DNA of 64,000 nt from a bacterium (GCA_024742665.1 JANSYA010000006.1:186001-250000); one strand, 5' to 3'; shown: positions 17,113 through 28,000, counted from the first letter of the stretch. The notes: generated by a model not told the origin, from the letters alone. Numbers and translations: made by a program.

Positions 17113-18210
17113 ATGAACGACGAGACGATACAGAAGAGCGGCAGCTTGCCGCTGCAGCGGAACCGCGGTCTGTGGTCGGTCGTGCATCGCATTTCCCGCT
17201 CGGGATATTTGCTGATGCTGCTGGCGGCGATCGGCTTTTCGTTTAAGTCGATTCTGGTCAAAGCGATCTACGACAATTATGAAAGCGACGCGATTACGAT
17301 CGTCCTGATGCGATTCTATATCGGCGCTCCGTGCTTCTTGATCGCTCTGCTTTTGATCGAAGGTTTCGCGGCGCTGCGCACGAATCCGCGGGAGCTCGCG
17401 CTCTTCGCATGCACGGGCATTCTCGGACTGGGCGGCGCGACGTACTTTTCGTTTCTGGCGATCGCCAAACTCGGCGCATCGCTTGCGACTCTCGTGGTCT
17501 TCAGCTATCCGGTGATCGTACTCGCAATTCTGGCGGCGATCGATCGGCGGCTGCCGGCCGGCCAGGTTTTCGCGGCGCTGTGCGCCATGGCCGGTCTGGC
17601 CCTGGTCGTTCGACTCCAGCAGGGAGCAGAAAATCCGATTGATCTTGTTGGCGTCGCCTGCGGTTTGATATCGGCCCTCTGCTTCGCCGCCTACAATGTG
17701 ACGATCGAAAAACTCGCGAGCGCTTCTTCGCCCGTGCGTCAGGCGACTTTCAGCATCACGCTGCTGACTTTGAGTACGATGTTTTTTTTCGGCGATCGTG
17801 ATTATCCAGGCGCGCCAGAAGCCTGGGCTCTGACGGGCGTGCTTGCAATATGCGCGGGGTTCATTCCCTTTCTGTTTTTTCTGTATGGGATTCGCCGCAT
17901 CGGCGCGGGCCCCGGCACGATCGCGAATTTAATGGGACCGGCTTTCAATCTCGTCTGGGCCTATTTGTTCTTCGGCGAAGTTCTGGATTTGACGCAGCTG
18001 TTCGGAGTATTTTTAATATTCGGCGGCGTGGCCAGTTTGAAAGGCACGTGGTTCACCCGGGCGATTCGTACGCTGCGCCCATTACGCGATCAGGCTTTCG
18101 CACGCGTGCCCCGGCGGCTCCATTCGATATTCGGACCGACCGTATCCGAAAGCATGGACCCGAAACACGGTCCAGCCCTGAACTCCGGCGCGCAAAAAGA
18201 AACCACTTGA
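17113..18210 (+). CDS. EamA-family (DMT superfamily) transporter
   Basis: Inner-membrane permease of 365 residues with ten predicted helices in two EamA repeats (first repeat [22 protein letters not shown], second from about residue 180, [20 protein letters not shown]). Members usually export amino acids or other small metabolites. ATG 17113 is chosen because GGGAGGTG lies directly upstream with good spacing; the frame is open 23 codons further, but that would run into the terminator. The N-terminal 35 residues and the C-terminal 55 residues are hydrophilic cytoplasmic tails. The terminator just upstream hints at attenuation control. The substrate is unknown. Confidence 0.92.
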   Translation: MNDETIQKSGSLPLQRNRGLWSVVHRISRSGYLLMLLAAIGFSFKSILVKAIYDNYESDAITIVLMRFYIGAPCFLIALLLIEGFAALRTNPRELALFACTGILGLGGATYFSFLAIAKLGASLATLVVFSYPVIVLAILAAIDRRLPAGQVFAALCAMAGLALVVRLQQGAENPIDLVGVACGLISALCFAAYNVTIEKLASASSPVRQATFSITLLTLSTMFFFGDRDYPGAPEAWALTGVLAICAGFIPFLFFLYGIRRIGAGPGTIANLMGPAFNLVWAYLFFGEVLDLTQLFGVFLIFGGVASLKGTWFTRAIRTLRPLRDQAFARVPRRLHSIFGPTVSESMDPKHGPALNSGAQKETT

Positions 18211-18247
18211 CGGAGTTGGTTTCGCAAGAACACTCCGGGTCACACTT

Positions 18248-19549
18248 ATGGCCTTAACGAAATTTATTCCGTCGGTGGACCCGGAGATTCTGGCGATCGT
18301 TCGCACGGAAACGGATCGCAATCTGGCGCAGATGGCCTGGATTCGTTTGGCCGCGATCGGCGGCTGGCTCGCGATCGGCATCGTCGCGAGCGTCGCCACT
18401 CGCGCGCCGGATTGGTATCGCACGCTGCCCTATCTATCCGTGTACTTCGCGCTGGCGATCGCTCTGGTCGTCGTCTCGCGCGTGGCCGAAGCGCGCGGGC
18501 GTCAGAACTTCGCACGCGGACTCCTGCACTGGTCGCTGCCCCTTTCGGATATCCCGATGGTCTATCTGATCATGGACCAATCGCTGCGGGCGAATCCAGA
18601 GCCGCAGCTCGCTGCGGCTTTTACAGTCGGCGTATTTATCTTTTTTATTCTCGCATCCCCCTCGGCCCTCTATATCGGACCGACCATGCTCGCCACGGTC
18701 GAAGCGATTGTCTTCACCGGAATCTTATTGCATCACGCGGGCGTCGCCTTTCCAGCGTGGCTGCCTTCGTTTGCAGTGCTGCTCGGCACGGCCGGCACCG
18801 TGTCCGTGCTCATCGCGCGCCGGGTGTTACGCATCGCCAACGACTACGCCCGCGAAAAGGATCGGCGCAACCGCATGGCCCGTTATTTTTCGCCGGCTGT
18901 GACCGAACGCATTCTGGCCCGCTCGTCGGCCGGTCCGCTTACTGCGACCCTGAACACATCTCTGGAAACTCCGGGCGGCGACGCCAACAGCGAATCGCGA
19001 ACGATTACGGTTTTATTTTCGGATATTCGCGGCTTCACGGCCATGTCCGAAAATCTGCCGGGCGAAGAGGTGGTGCGCCTGCTGAACGAATACCTGTCGT
19101 CGATGGTCGACATCATCTTCGCTCACGGCGGCACCCTGGATAAGTTTATGGGCGATGGCATTCTGGCCTACTTCGGCGCGCCGCTTGATTTGCCCGATCA
19201 TCCGCAGCTGGCGGTCCGCTGCAGCCAGGCGATGCTCTCGGCCCTGGCGGATTTGAATCAAAAGCGAAAAGCCCGCGGCGAAGCCCCGCTGGAAATCGGC
19301 ATCGGCGTCAATACCGGTCCCGCGATTCTGGGGGACATCGGCCCGGAGATCCGCAAAGAATATACGGTGATCGGCGATACGGTCAACGTCACCGCGCGCA
19401 TCGAGTCGCTCACTAAAAAGATCGGCTCGCCGATTCTCGTTTCGCGCACAACCCGCGATCTGTGCGGCGAAGCCTTCGAATGGACCGCTGCGGAAGCTCT
19501 GCCCGTGCGGGGCAAAGCCGAAGCCATCGCGACCTTTATTCCGCGCTAA
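18248..19549 (+). CDS. membrane-bound class III adenylate/guanylate cyclase
   Basis: A 433-residue protein with six predicted N-terminal membrane helices (residues of about 30-200), a short coiled linker ([29 protein letters not shown]) and a C-terminal class III cyclase domain. The metal-binding Asp residues are in [13 protein letters not shown] and [14 protein letters not shown], the purine-binding Lys is in TLDKFMGDG, and the transition-state Asn/Arg are in [13 protein letters not shown] Thr in YTVIGDT at the second purine-specifying position suggests a class IIIb adenylate cyclase, although specificity cannot be settled by eye. It starts 37 bp after the EamA gene, so co-transcription is likely. 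The membrane part presumably senses an unknown signal. Confidence 0.94.
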   Translation: MALTKFIPSVDPEILAIVRTETDRNLAQMAWIRLAAIGGWLAIGIVASVATRAPDWYRTLPYLSVYFALAIALVVVSRVAEARGRQNFARGLLHWSLPLSDIPMVYLIMDQSLRANPEPQLAAAFTVGVFIFFILASPSALYIGPTMLATVEAIVFTGILLHHAGVAFPAWLPSFAVLLGTAGTVSVLIARRVLRIANDYAREKDRRNRMARYFSPAVTERILARSSAGPLTATLNTSLETPGGDANSESRTITVLFSDIRGFTAMSENLPGEEVVRLLNEYLSSMVDIIFAHGGTLDKFMGDGILAYFGAPLDLPDHPQLAVRCSQAMLSALADLNQKRKARGEAPLEIGIGVNTGPAILGDIGPEIRKEYTVIGDTVNVTARIESLTKKIGSPILVSRTTRDLCGEAFEWTAAEALPVRGKAEAIATFIPR

Positions 19550-19775
19550 TGGAAAGCCGGGTCGATCCGGACCAGGATTGCGATCCATACATGATATCGC
19601 CTGCATGACGACGCGTGCTTCGCGGCCGGCACGCGGGTGCAGCGCGAGATCCGGGACTCGTAAGAAAATCAATTGAACTATAAAAGCGCAGGTCGCATCT
19701 AATCCGGGATCGGCGGCGCGGCTATGATTCATCTCGGTTCCGCGAAACTATTGTCGATTCGAAAGGGGATCTGAT

Positions 19776-21098
19776 ATGGAAGGAGCCTTAAGCGGCGCGC
19801 TTGTATTTTTCGGTCTGTGCCTGGTGGCTGCAGCGACGATTTTGATTTCGGTGCGGCTGTACCAGGAACGGCCGCAATTCGTGCTGAAAGTATTGAAGTA
19901 CGCCCTGATCGGCGTTTTCTTCGTCGGTTTCAGCGGAGCGTCCCTGGTGATCGGCCTGCGCATCGACGACCGCCACGCCTCGACCTACTCGCGCAGCCTC
20001 AAAGCCGTGCAGCAAATCTGGGGCGGCTCGATTCGCCAGTTTCCCCCCGACTTCACGTACGACGAAAGCCAGCGACAGGAGTATACGAACGAAAAGACCG
20101 GCAAAGTTGAAACGCGAAATATCACCGTCGCGCGCAACGTCGGCATCGAAAGCCAGGATCTCAAAGTCCAGGTTGCATCGAATATTCGTCAGAAAGGCCT
20201 CCTGAAATTCGCGGGCTACGGTCTGGAATTCGACGGCGAATACATCGTCCGCAACCGCGAAAACAGCGCCCGGGATTTCGACTTCAGTTTCCAACTGCCC
20301 GAATATGCGGGCAATATCACCGGCATCAAAATCACTCTGGACGAGCGGCCCTATACCGCCGATACCAATCTGGCCGACGGCTTTCAATGGAGCGGAGTCC
20401 TGCGTCCCGGCGAAGAGCGCCGCTTTCGCATTCAGTATCAGGCGAAGGGCACCGATCGCTTCGACTATCTGCTCGGCGCCAATCAGCTGGAAGTCGGGCG
20501 CTTGCATTTCGATCTCACGACGGACTTCACCGACTATCGCATTCCGGAAGAAGCGATGGGACCGACGGAACAAGCGGCGGACGACCAGGGTGCGAAGTTG
20601 ATCTGGAAGAGCGAGAACCTGGTCACCGGCCAGAACATCGCCCTGCGCTTCGAAATCCCCGGCAACTACGGCAAAATCGCTTCGAAGCTGTTCTTTTACG
20701 CGCCGCTCGCGCTGCTTTTATTCACCGGATTTTTGTTAATCGCAGGCGCGGCGAAAGGCGTGCGACTGCACCCGATGCACTTTCTATTTTTGATGACGGC
20801 TTTTTTCGTCTTCTACCTCTTCGGTTCGTACATCATCAGCTTCGTGCATATACTGCTGGGCATCGGCCTGGCCCTCGCGCTATCGACCGGGATCATGCTG
20901 TACTACGCGCACTTGATTCGCAAGGGCGAGGAATTCTTTCAAAGCGTCGCCTTCGGCGCGGCGATGTTCCAGTGGATCTTCTCGATCGCCTTTTTCTTTC
21001 CGGCCTACACCGGATTGATGATCACTCTGGCGGCGATCATCGCCCTGGTAGCGCTAATGCGCGCAACGGCTTCGATTGAGTGGGAGGATAAATGGTGA
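19776..21098 (+). CDS. CreD-like inner membrane protein
   Basis: A 440-residue membrane protein: two helices at the N-terminus (residues 5-25 and 40-62), a soluble beta-rich domain of about 250 residues facing the periplasm (KVETRNITVARNVGIESQDLKVQV to GQNIALRFEIPGNYGK), then five to six helices to the C-terminus. This layout, and the C-terminal helices ending in a short charged tail (TASIEWEDKW), resemble CreD, an inner membrane protein induced by cell-envelope stress, but the sequence resemblance is only general. AAGGGG precedes ATG 19776. The 226-bp upstream gap has possible promoter elements (TTGAAC near 19674). A terminator lies at 21164-21188. Confidence 0.7.
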   Translation: MEGALSGALVFFGLCLVAAATILISVRLYQERPQFVLKVLKYALIGVFFVGFSGASLVIGLRIDDRHASTYSRSLKAVQQIWGGSIRQFPPDFTYDESQRQEYTNEKTGKVETRNITVARNVGIESQDLKVQVASNIRQKGLLKFAGYGLEFDGEYIVRNRENSARDFDFSFQLPEYAGNITGIKITLDERPYTADTNLADGFQWSGVLRPGEERRFRIQYQAKGTDRFDYLLGANQLEVGRLHFDLTTDFTDYRIPEEAMGPTEQAADDQGAKLIWKSENLVTGQNIALRFEIPGNYGKIASKLFFYAPLALLLFTGFLLIAGAAKGVRLHPMHFLFLMTAFFVFYLFGSYIISFVHILLGIGLALALSTGIMLYYAHLIRKGEEFFQSVAFGAAMFQWIFSIAFFFPAYTGLMITLAAIIALVALMRATASIEWEDKW

Positions 21099-21101
21099 GC
21101 C

Positions 21102-21149
21102 GCGCGAAGCGCGGCGAAGTATAATGCGCGAAGCGCGGCGAAGTATAAT
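21102..21149. repeat. 24-bp perfect tandem repeat, two copies
   Basis: The unit gcgcgaagcgcggcgaagta-taat occurs twice head-to-tail (21102-21125 and 21126-21149), between the convergent CreD-like and YdjM-like genes. Each unit contains a small palindrome (gcgc-gaa-gcgc) and the string TATAAT-like tataat. It is probably a slippage product in a transcript-end region. Confidence 0.7.
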
Positions 21150-21160
21150 GGGCAAAGCAA

Positions 21161-21724
21161 TCAGTCGGGCTTCGGCCCGACGATTTTTGCGAGCTTGCTG
21201 TCGAGCAGGAGATGCATATAGTGGCCGATAACGAAGGCCGCCGCATAGATCCAGTTCGTCAACCACCACTCGAAAGCGTTGCGCCAGTCGAAGCCGAAGA
21301 ACCAGGAATCTCGCGCGCGTAAATATTCAAGCGCGAGCGCGAATAATATCGAGAGCAGCCAGGGCGTAATCAGCCAGTGGGTCCAACCGCGATGCTTGTG
21401 TAACATCGGGGTCAGCGAAGCGATAGCGACGAAGGCGAGCAGCTGCAATTCGCTCACGATATACAGCGCCGTTAGAATCACTATCACCCCGTGAAAATAA
21501 TATTTGCGCGGCGTGGAACCGGTATCCAGATCCGGGAAGAGTCCCATAAACCAGGCGAGGATACACAAACCGACCAGCTTGCGCACCGGACCTTCGGCCA
21601 GGGGATTGCGCACAAACTCCGCAAGCGAATCCGATTCGATTTCAACCTGTCCGCTCACGACCGCCAGCACGCCGACCGCCGCGCCGGCCAGCACCGCGCC
21701 CTTGATATGCCCGGGAAAATTCAT
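21161..21724 (-). CDS. YdjM-like membrane protein (PF04307 family)
   Basis: A 187-residue membrane protein of the YdjM/metal-dependent hydrolase-like family. The family's conserved polar residues are present between helices: FPDLDTGST after the second helix, HKHRGWTHW in the middle and HYMHLLLDSK near the C-terminus. Together they could form a metal site. Members are annotated as inner membrane metal-dependent hydrolases, but the reaction is not established. Its start ATG overlaps the stop of the upstream dehydrogenase gene (ATGA), indicating translational coupling. Its 3' end is convergent with the CreD-like gene. Confidence 0.85.
   Translation of the reverse strand: MNFPGHIKGAVLAGAAVGVLAVVSGQVEIESDSLAEFVRNPLAEGPVRKLVGLCILAWFMGLFPDLDTGSTPRKYYFHGVIVILTALYIVSELQLLAFVAIASLTPMLHKHRGWTHWLITPWLLSILFALALEYLRARDSWFFGFDWRNAFEWWLTNWIYAAAFVIGHYMHLLLDSKLAKIVGPKPD
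21164..21188 (+). terminator. rho-independent terminator of the CreD-like gene
   Basis: The stem GTCGGGC/GCCCGAC (21164-21170 with 21175-21181) with a TTCG tetraloop is followed by GATTTTTG. It lies within the last codons of the convergent YdjM-like gene, so the two genes share this end. Confidence 0.75.
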
Positions 21725-22749
21725 CCGGCTTCGATCTCCACTACCAGTTTACCGAAACGTTCGCCTTCGCCCTGCTGGCGAATCGCGTCGGGCGCTTCTT
21801 CTAAAGCGAAGCTGCGATCGATGATCGGCCGCAGTTGATTCGCGGCGATGGCCCGGTTCATGGCCTGGTAGTCCTGGCGCGCTCCCACGAAGATCCCCTG
21901 CAAGCGCAGATTGCGCATGATCGCCGGCAATAAAATCGAGGGATCCAATTCGCGCCCTGGCCCCATCACCCCGATCAGGCTGACGGTGCCGCCCGGTCGC
22001 GCGGCCTGCAGCGAACGTTCGAGCGTGCCGGCGCCGCCGATTTCAATGATGTGGTCCGCGCCGCGGCCGTCAGTCAAATCGCGCGCGACACGCTGCCATT
22101 CGGGCTGCTCTTTATAATTTATGGTTTCGTCGACGCCGAGTTCGCGGCCGCGTTCGAGTTTCTCCGGATCCCCGGAAGTGAGAATCGTGCGCGCGCCGAG
22201 CAAGACCGCAAACTGCAGCGCAAACAATGAAACCGCGCTCGTGCCCTGGATCAGGACCGTCTTCCCCGCCCGCAGCTGACCGTACGTGACCAGGGCGTTC
22301 CAGGCGGTCAGGCCGGCGCACTGCACGGCAGCCGCCTCAGAATCGCTCAGATGCTCCGGCACGGCGACCAGCGCATCTTCCGGCACGATCATCGCCTCCT
22401 GCAGGGTGCCCGGCAGAGGACCGCCCAGGGTATGTTTGAGCGTCTCGCGGTCCGGCGGGCCGCTCTGCCAGACCTGAGAGATGATCGGGCTGACCCGCTG
22501 CCCGACCTTCCACTGGCGCACGCCCGCCCCCAGAGCCGTTACAACGCCCGCGCCGTCGGAGCCCGGAATCAGCGGGATCGGGTAGCGCGGATTATAGCGC
22601 CCGCGCACGGCCATATAGTCGCGAAAATTCAGGGCCGCGGCGCGCATGGCCACCCGCACCTGGCCGGGGCCCGGCTCCAAATCCGGCAGATCGTCGACGA
22701 TCGAGAGATTCTCCAGGCCCCAGGAGTCCTTCAGCATACAGGCGCGCAT
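21721..22749 (-). CDS. NAD(P)-dependent alcohol dehydrogenase / quinone oxidoreductase (MDR superfamily)
   Basis: A 342-residue medium-chain dehydrogenase/reductase. The N-terminal GroES-like domain (LNFRDYMAVRGRYNPRYPIPLIPGSDGAGVV) lacks the structural zinc Cys cluster, and the position of the catalytic zinc Cys is occupied by Arg-Asp (FRD), so it belongs with zinc-independent quinone oxidoreductase or enoyl reductase-like members. The Rossmann domain shows VLIQGTSAVSLFALQFAVLLG, an AxGxxG-like dinucleotide motif in degenerate form. It is coupled by a four-base overlap to the downstream YdjM-like gene. The substrate is unknown. Confidence 0.9.
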   Translation of the reverse strand: MRACMLKDSWGLENLSIVDDLPDLEPGPGQVRVAMRAAALNFRDYMAVRGRYNPRYPIPLIPGSDGAGVVTALGAGVRQWKVGQRVSPIISQVWQSGPPDRETLKHTLGGPLPGTLQEAMIVPEDALVAVPEHLSDSEAAAVQCAGLTAWNALVTYGQLRAGKTVLIQGTSAVSLFALQFAVLLGARTILTSGDPEKLERGRELGVDETINYKEQPEWQRVARDLTDGRGADHIIEIGGAGTLERSLQAARPGGTVSLIGVMGPGRELDPSILLPAIMRNLRLQGIFVGARQDYQAMNRAIAANQLRPIIDRSFALEEAPDAIRQQGEGERFGKLVVEIEAG

Positions 22750-22846
22750 GGCGGACCGTTTCGCACGAGGGCGGCTGGAGCGCAGCTCAAATCACAGCGC
22801 AAATCGCTGGCCGCCCGGGGGGCCTCTCTGTAGGAGTTCCTACACT

Positions 22847-23293
22847 ATGTCTGATTCGGCCGCCTACCAACTATATTGCGACGGAGCGTGCCGCGGCAAT
22901 CCCGGCCCGTCGGCCATCGGCGCGGTGATTTACCGCGGCGACACTACTATAGAAGAAATCTCCGAACACATCGGTGTGGCGACGAACAACGAGGCGGAGT
23001 ACCGCTCCCTGATTCGCGGACTGGAAGCCATCCGGGCCCTGACGAGCGGAGATGGGGCAGCCGGCGCGGATCATCAGGCCGGGCCCGACAAAATCCAGAT
23101 CCAGGTCTTTATGGACTCCGAGCTGGTTGTGCGCCAGGTCGAGGGTCGCTATAAGGTCAAAAACGAACGGCTCAAGCCGCTCTATCAGCAGGTCCGGGCG
23201 CTGCTCGCGGATTTTCCCGACTGGAGTATTCGCCATGTGCCCCGCGCGAAAAACGCCGAAGCCGATCGCCTGGCCAATGCCGCGTACTCTTGA
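22847..23293 (+). CDS. RNase H-like protein
   Basis: A 148-residue type I RNase H-fold protein. The acidic catalytic residues of the family are all visible: Asp in LYCDGACRGNPGP, Glu in NNEAEYRSLIRGLEA, Asp in VFMDSELVVRQVEG and Asp in AKNAEADRLANAAY. It probably cleaves RNA in RNA:DNA hybrids. The RGNPGPSAIGAVI stretch and lack of a basic protrusion place it with the short RNase H/'reverse transcriptase-like' proteins of bacteria and archaea. ATG 22847 is chosen because TAGGAG lies ten bases upstream; the frame is open further upstream but antisense to the dehydrogenase. A Gly/Ala-rich insert (TSGDGAAGADHQAG) lies near residue 70. Confidence 0.92.
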   Translation: MSDSAAYQLYCDGACRGNPGPSAIGAVIYRGDTTIEEISEHIGVATNNEAEYRSLIRGLEAIRALTSGDGAAGADHQAGPDKIQIQVFMDSELVVRQVEGRYKVKNERLKPLYQQVRALLADFPDWSIRHVPRAKNAEADRLANAAYS

Positions 23294-23832
23294 GACTGCG
23301 TCGCGCTCCGCTTTCGATTTTCGCGTCGACACGCCGCAGTGCTGGCGGCGGTCGATCGCCAGCTGTACATATCTCGGTGAATTCAGAATCGCAAGCGACA
23401 TTCATTCACCATAGAATGAAAGGATTCGCCCCGCCCGGCAGTGACACTGGCACTATTTGTAGTTTGCATCGGCCGCAGCGCAGACACCGGCGGGCGAAGG
23501 TCAGGTCACGCGCGAACGAAAAGGCTAACCCTAACTTCATCCAGACGCAAACCTGCCGGTCCGCCTTTCGCATGACATGAGATTCATCATGAGCGAATGC
23601 GCGAAGCAGTGTGACAATTGAGCGCGATGTAACATTATCGCACAGCACTATAAATAGTGCGAGGCACAATCGCGCGTGCGAAAGCGTGACGAAGAAATGC
23701 GCTGCAAAAAAAGGGCTTTTCGGCAAAAAACAGTCGCCGTTTCTTTTTTTAATTGACGGTGAATATGATTTCACCCACATCATGGGCCGAATTCTGTTTC
23801 GCACGCGACTCAGGAATTACATAAAAACAATT
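23294..23832. other. gene-free region upstream of ompL1
   Basis: About 540 bp without a credible gene. Its composition differs from the neighbourhood, with A- and T-runs from 23700 to 23760. A 6-bp hairpin (gcacta-taaa-tagtgc) lies at 23645-23660, and a TTGACG lies at 23753-23758 without a well-spaced -10. It presumably holds the promoter and control sites of the highly expressed porin gene downstream. Confidence 0.5.
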
Positions 23833-23866
23833 TTGAAATTCAGCCTGCGCGCAGATTGAATTTCAA
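23833..23866 (+). promoter_or_regulatory. 34-nt palindrome in the ompL1 5' leader
   Basis: Perfect 10-bp arms ttgaaattca (23833-23842) and tgaatttcaa (23857-23866) enclose a second palindrome, ctgcgcgcag. The structure ends two bases before the GGAGG ribosome binding site (23869-23873) of the porin gene. It could be an operator, or an mRNA stem-loop that protects the message or gates ribosome access. Confidence 0.6.
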
Positions 23867-23883
23867 CGGAGGAAAGCTATTCT

Positions 23884-24837
23884 ATGAGAAGCTTCAAGCA
23901 TCTTCTCCTTTCTGCTGTCTTCTTAACTGCTTTTAGCGGTGTGAATGCGGAAGGTAGTTATATCGGTTTCGGTTTGGGTCTGCAAGACGACCTGGGTAAC
24001 CTGACCAACACGATCGTAGTCGACGGTCTGAATTCCGGGAACGTATATCCCAGCAAAACCGGTCACCAACGAGTTACCGGCTGTGGAACGATCTCGCCCA
24101 CGAACGCTTGCTACCAGGCAGGCAACAAAGCTCAGCAAAAACTGATCATTCCGGATAACACCCTGATCGGTCTGGAAAAAAATACCGGCGGTCTGATTCG
24201 TTCAGAAGCTGGCGGTCCCATGATCGGCGCTGTTCTGTCTGTCTTCTACGAAGGCGAAATGAACAACGGTATGTTCTATCGCGCTGGCATCAACTACACC
24301 AAGAAAATTCTCGGTGGCCACAGTGAATCATATCTCTTCAAAGGTTCTCCTCTGCAAACCAAATGGTATGACATTACCTGGGATTACTATTCCTGGAATG
24401 TTCCGCTGTATTTTGGTCTGAAAGCAGGCATCGGCGAGTCTTCCGCAGTTTACGGCGGCGCGGGCCTCAACTACTCAGAAGGTGGTTGGAACCTGGGCGG
24501 CACGAACAACGGCGACATTCCCGGCGCGTTCCTTTCCAATGACATTGGCGTGCAAACCACGACCAACTCAAGCGGCACCGTTATTCAAACTCCGGTTGTT
24601 GCTGAAGCGACCAAATTCCGCGTGCGGGCTATTGGCTACCAGTTCCTGATCGGTCTGGAAACCAAGCTGGAAAGCGGTAACAAAGTATTCTTCGAGCTGG
24701 AAACCATCAAATCCGGTACGCAGGGTAAAGTTGTTACCAAATCAGTCGGTGGTGGACAGGGTCTCGCTCAGATCGCTCCCTATCCGATCAGCCTCGGCGG
24801 CACGAACTTCAAGTTCGGCTACAAGCTGGCGCTCTAA
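23884..24837 (+). CDS. ompL1: OmpL1-like outer membrane porin
   Basis: Outer membrane beta-barrel of 317 residues, nearly the length of Leptospira OmpL1 (about 320). A signal peptide (LLLSAVFLTAFSGVNA) is cleaved near residue 23. Matches to remembered OmpL1 sequence include the mature start (IGFGLGLQDDLGNL), TGGLIRSEAGGPMIGAVL, AVYGGAGLNYSEGGW, KVFFELETI and the C-terminal strand FKFGYKLAL ending in an aromatic/aliphatic pattern. Two Cys residues (GCGTISPTNAC) could form a loop disulfide. Codon choice (GGT, CTG, ACC, AAC, AAA) is more biased than in its neighbours, as in highly expressed genes. GGAGG precedes ATG 23884 and a strong terminator follows. It is an integral membrane protein forming a surface-exposed pore. 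Confidence 0.9.
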   Translation: MRSFKHLLLSAVFLTAFSGVNAEGSYIGFGLGLQDDLGNLTNTIVVDGLNSGNVYPSKTGHQRVTGCGTISPTNACYQAGNKAQQKLIIPDNTLIGLEKNTGGLIRSEAGGPMIGAVLSVFYEGEMNNGMFYRAGINYTKKILGGHSESYLFKGSPLQTKWYDITWDYYSWNVPLYFGLKAGIGESSAVYGGAGLNYSEGGWNLGGTNNGDIPGAFLSNDIGVQTTTNSSGTVIQTPVVAEATKFRVRAIGYQFLIGLETKLESGNKVFFELETIKSGTQGKVVTKSVGGGQGLAQIAPYPISLGGTNFKFGYKLAL

Positions 24838-24863
24838 GTTTTCTTGGACTCCAGCCCCCGGGC

Positions 24864-24900
24864 AAAAGCCGCTCTCTGCGCAAGCAGGGGCGGCTTTTTT
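24864..24900 (+). terminator. rho-independent terminator of ompL1
   Basis: The stem AAAAGCCGC/GCGGCTTTT (24864-24872 with 24890-24898) continues inward by a further 6 bp with one wobble, and ends in a T6 run (24895-24900), 27 bp after the ompL1 stop. Confidence 0.92.
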
Positions 24901-25059
24901 CGTGCCTGCCCCTCTCGTGTCCAGGCTTTCCGACACGGCGTGAATACCTCAAAAACCGGCGTGAAACCCGATGAAAACGGCGCGAATCGGCCCGGAATAA
25001 AAGTTCAGATCGATTAATTGACATTCTTTAGTAAATCCACGCTCTTGGTTAGCGTGTGC

Positions 25060-28000
25060 ATGCTGTCTGAAAAAAAAGATTGTCGAAGAATTCGATTCCT
25101 GCGCAGCACCCTGCTTCTGAGCGGAATTCTGCTGACCGGCGTATTTTCCAGCGACGTCGCCCGGGCCCAGCCCATCACAATCCCGGCGCTGACCACGCCC
25201 ACCTTCAATCCGACCGATTTCGATCCTTATTTTGCGGCTGCCCGTCAGGAACGGAGCATTCCCGCGTGGCAAACGCTGATCGAACAGGCCGGCATCGTGC
25301 TCGGCAGTCAGTGGGAAACGCAGGTCGACGCACAGATCGCCGCAGAGCTTGCAGGCGTTACTCAGTCCGACGCATTCAATAGTCCGGCCGAGTACCAGGA
25401 GTACCTGCGGCGCGAGCTCTTAATTCAAAAGCAAGACGCCTTCGCCGGCTGGGAGCTCCAGGCGATGGCCGCCATCGAAACCGAACGGGCGGCCTTCCTG
25501 ACCGGCCTTTCCAGTCTCGATCCGTCTCAGGCGGCGGCGGACTCCGATCGCGCCATCGACGCCGGACGCTCGAGCGCCACCGCGGGACAGCAGTCGGCGA
25601 CGGACGCTCAGAGCTTCGATGAGCTCGTCAATTCCGTAAACCAGCAGGCGAACAGCTGGCAGGAGCAGTTTTCCGAAGACTACGAAGCCGGACTCTACCA
25701 GTACTCCCAGGCTCTGGCGGGGATCGAACAGAATTACAACGATTTCGTTCAGGACCTGGCGCAGAAAGATCAGGAGTTTCAATCCAACATCGCCCAAATC
25801 GAAGCCTTCGAAAATAACGTGCGAACTGGAATCGGCACGCAGCTGGATGCCCTCGAAGGCAGCTTGCTTACGAACGGCGTCTTTCATACGGAAACTTGCG
25901 ATGGCGAAAACGTGTGCAGCCTGGATCCGAATACGCTGAACGCATCGGGCACGCAGCTCCAGGCCTTGATCACTTCGATGCGGGCGGGACTGCAAAACGG
26001 CACGCCTCTCAGCACGCTCTCGAATCAGATGATCACCTATCTGCAAACGAGTCGGACCCAGGCCGAAGCCGATCGCCAGAACTGGGATACGCTCTCGTCG
26101 GCGACGGAAAACCTGCCGGTGTTCGGTGTATCTTTAGGGGGGCTGCAGGACCCGGCCGTATTTTCGATTCCGGAAGTCGCTGCAATCGACGAGTACTTTC
26201 TCGGGGCTCATTCACGCATCGCGACGATCACGCGCCAGCGGAGCGCGCAGCCGTCTTATCGCACGATCACAATCAATTCCGCCAACGCTCTGGCTTATAC
26301 GCCTCCGGGTCTGATACCGATTCAGGTTCCCGTTTTCTCGACGGTTACCCGCCAGGGCGAATGGTACAGCGTGGCGAACCGCGGAGCGCTGAGTTTCGAT
26401 CACACGGTCGTGCCCGTAATTACGGATCCGATCGTGACCAGGATCGCGGAGTCGGAGATTCAGATCCACGTTACCTATACCTGGCAGGATACCAACGCCC
26501 AGGCAAACCGCGATCGCTGGGCTGGTTATGTCAGCGACATGGATGCGGTTCTGGCACAGTGGCAAAACACGATTCTACCCGCAGCGAACACCTGGGAAAC
26601 CCAGAAGAATACGTACGCCGCGAATTACACAGCCTGGCAAACCCAGGCGCAGGCCCAGCAGGCGACGGCCCTCGCGACCACTGAGCAAAACCGTGAACTG
26701 GTAATCGCCGATCGCAATCGTTTTATCAGCACGAGCGAAGCGGCCTATCGCGACGGGCAAAACGCCTGGCGCGATATCGCGAAAGACGTCGTCGCCGCGC
26801 GCGAATCGGCCGGCGACTTAAGCGTCGCTTCGACGAACATCATCGATCGCATTCAACAGATCGGCGGCGCGCCCGGTCTCGGCAACAATCTCACCGAAAT
26901 CATGCGCAATCTGGGGACCCTGCCGGAGCCTTCCCAGGAATTTCTGAATCGGACCCGCGCTCCCCTGCCCGAATTACAAAACCTGTCTACGGTCGCCCGG
27001 GGACTGCAGACTTCTTTGATCGGCGCCGCGAACTATTCATTGACCAGCGCGACCCAGGAAAGCTTCGAACGCGAGCGCGACAAAGCCCGCGACAGCCTGG
27101 TCAAATTGTTACAAACCAGCCGGCTCGCCAAAACCAGCGACGGCAGCATTGCGCTGAGTCTCTTAATGCAACGCGTTGACCCGGCGCACAGAACTCGACT
27201 ACAGGCTCTCGGCCAGGAAGAACTCGTGCGCCATATCAACGGCACACTGGGTCTGGCAGCGGACTCCGATCTAACAGTGAACTCGGTGCAGATCTTCGCA
27301 CAGCTCACCGGCACGGAATTCGAAAAGCCGATCGGCGAATTGATCGCGGCGCGGCGCGCCGACGCGGACGCTGCGATCTGGACCGTGCAAGAAATCGACG
27401 GCGGCAAGCTGCGCGCCACCCGCCAAATCAAAGACGGCAACGCCTTTCAGCGCTTCGGCGGCGACGGCACCAGAGCCGACGGCTACATCGCCGGTCAGCA
27501 AGAACAGGTGATGGAATTCGCGGCGCCCGCGGTCATGCGCCTGGCAGACACCGACGGTCTCTTCGAAGCCTGGGAAACCAGCACGATTCTGGACAACGCA
27601 GACGATCAGCTGAAGCAGTTCGCCGGTCATGCGAAAGAGCAAAGCAGCGCCGTCTGGAACGCCGGTGCTCGGGCCGACGCGTATCGCAGCGCGAAAGACG
27701 CCCAGTACAACCTGAACGTTCAGAACCAGACCTTTATCGCCAGCATTATTAAAGCCGCCTTGACCAGCGCCTTCACCGGCGGCAACGCCATCGAAGGCGC
27801 CTCCGGCGTCGTGCGCAGCCGCGTCATGGGACCGATCTACAGCGCGCTCGAAACAGCGACGGGAATTCCGGCGGGCATCTGGGGCAGCCTGGCGGGCGGC
27901 GCGGATTTAGAGCAGGCGGTGATCAGCCACGGCTTCAGCATGCTCGAAGAAGCGACCGGAATGCAGGGTCTGGCGCATATGCTCCAGCAGGAGTGGGGTA

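Noticed and set aside
25018..25059. TTG 25018 as start of the giant protein
   Set aside because: It has no ribosome binding site and would put a second hydrophobic stretch before the signal peptide; not fully excluded.
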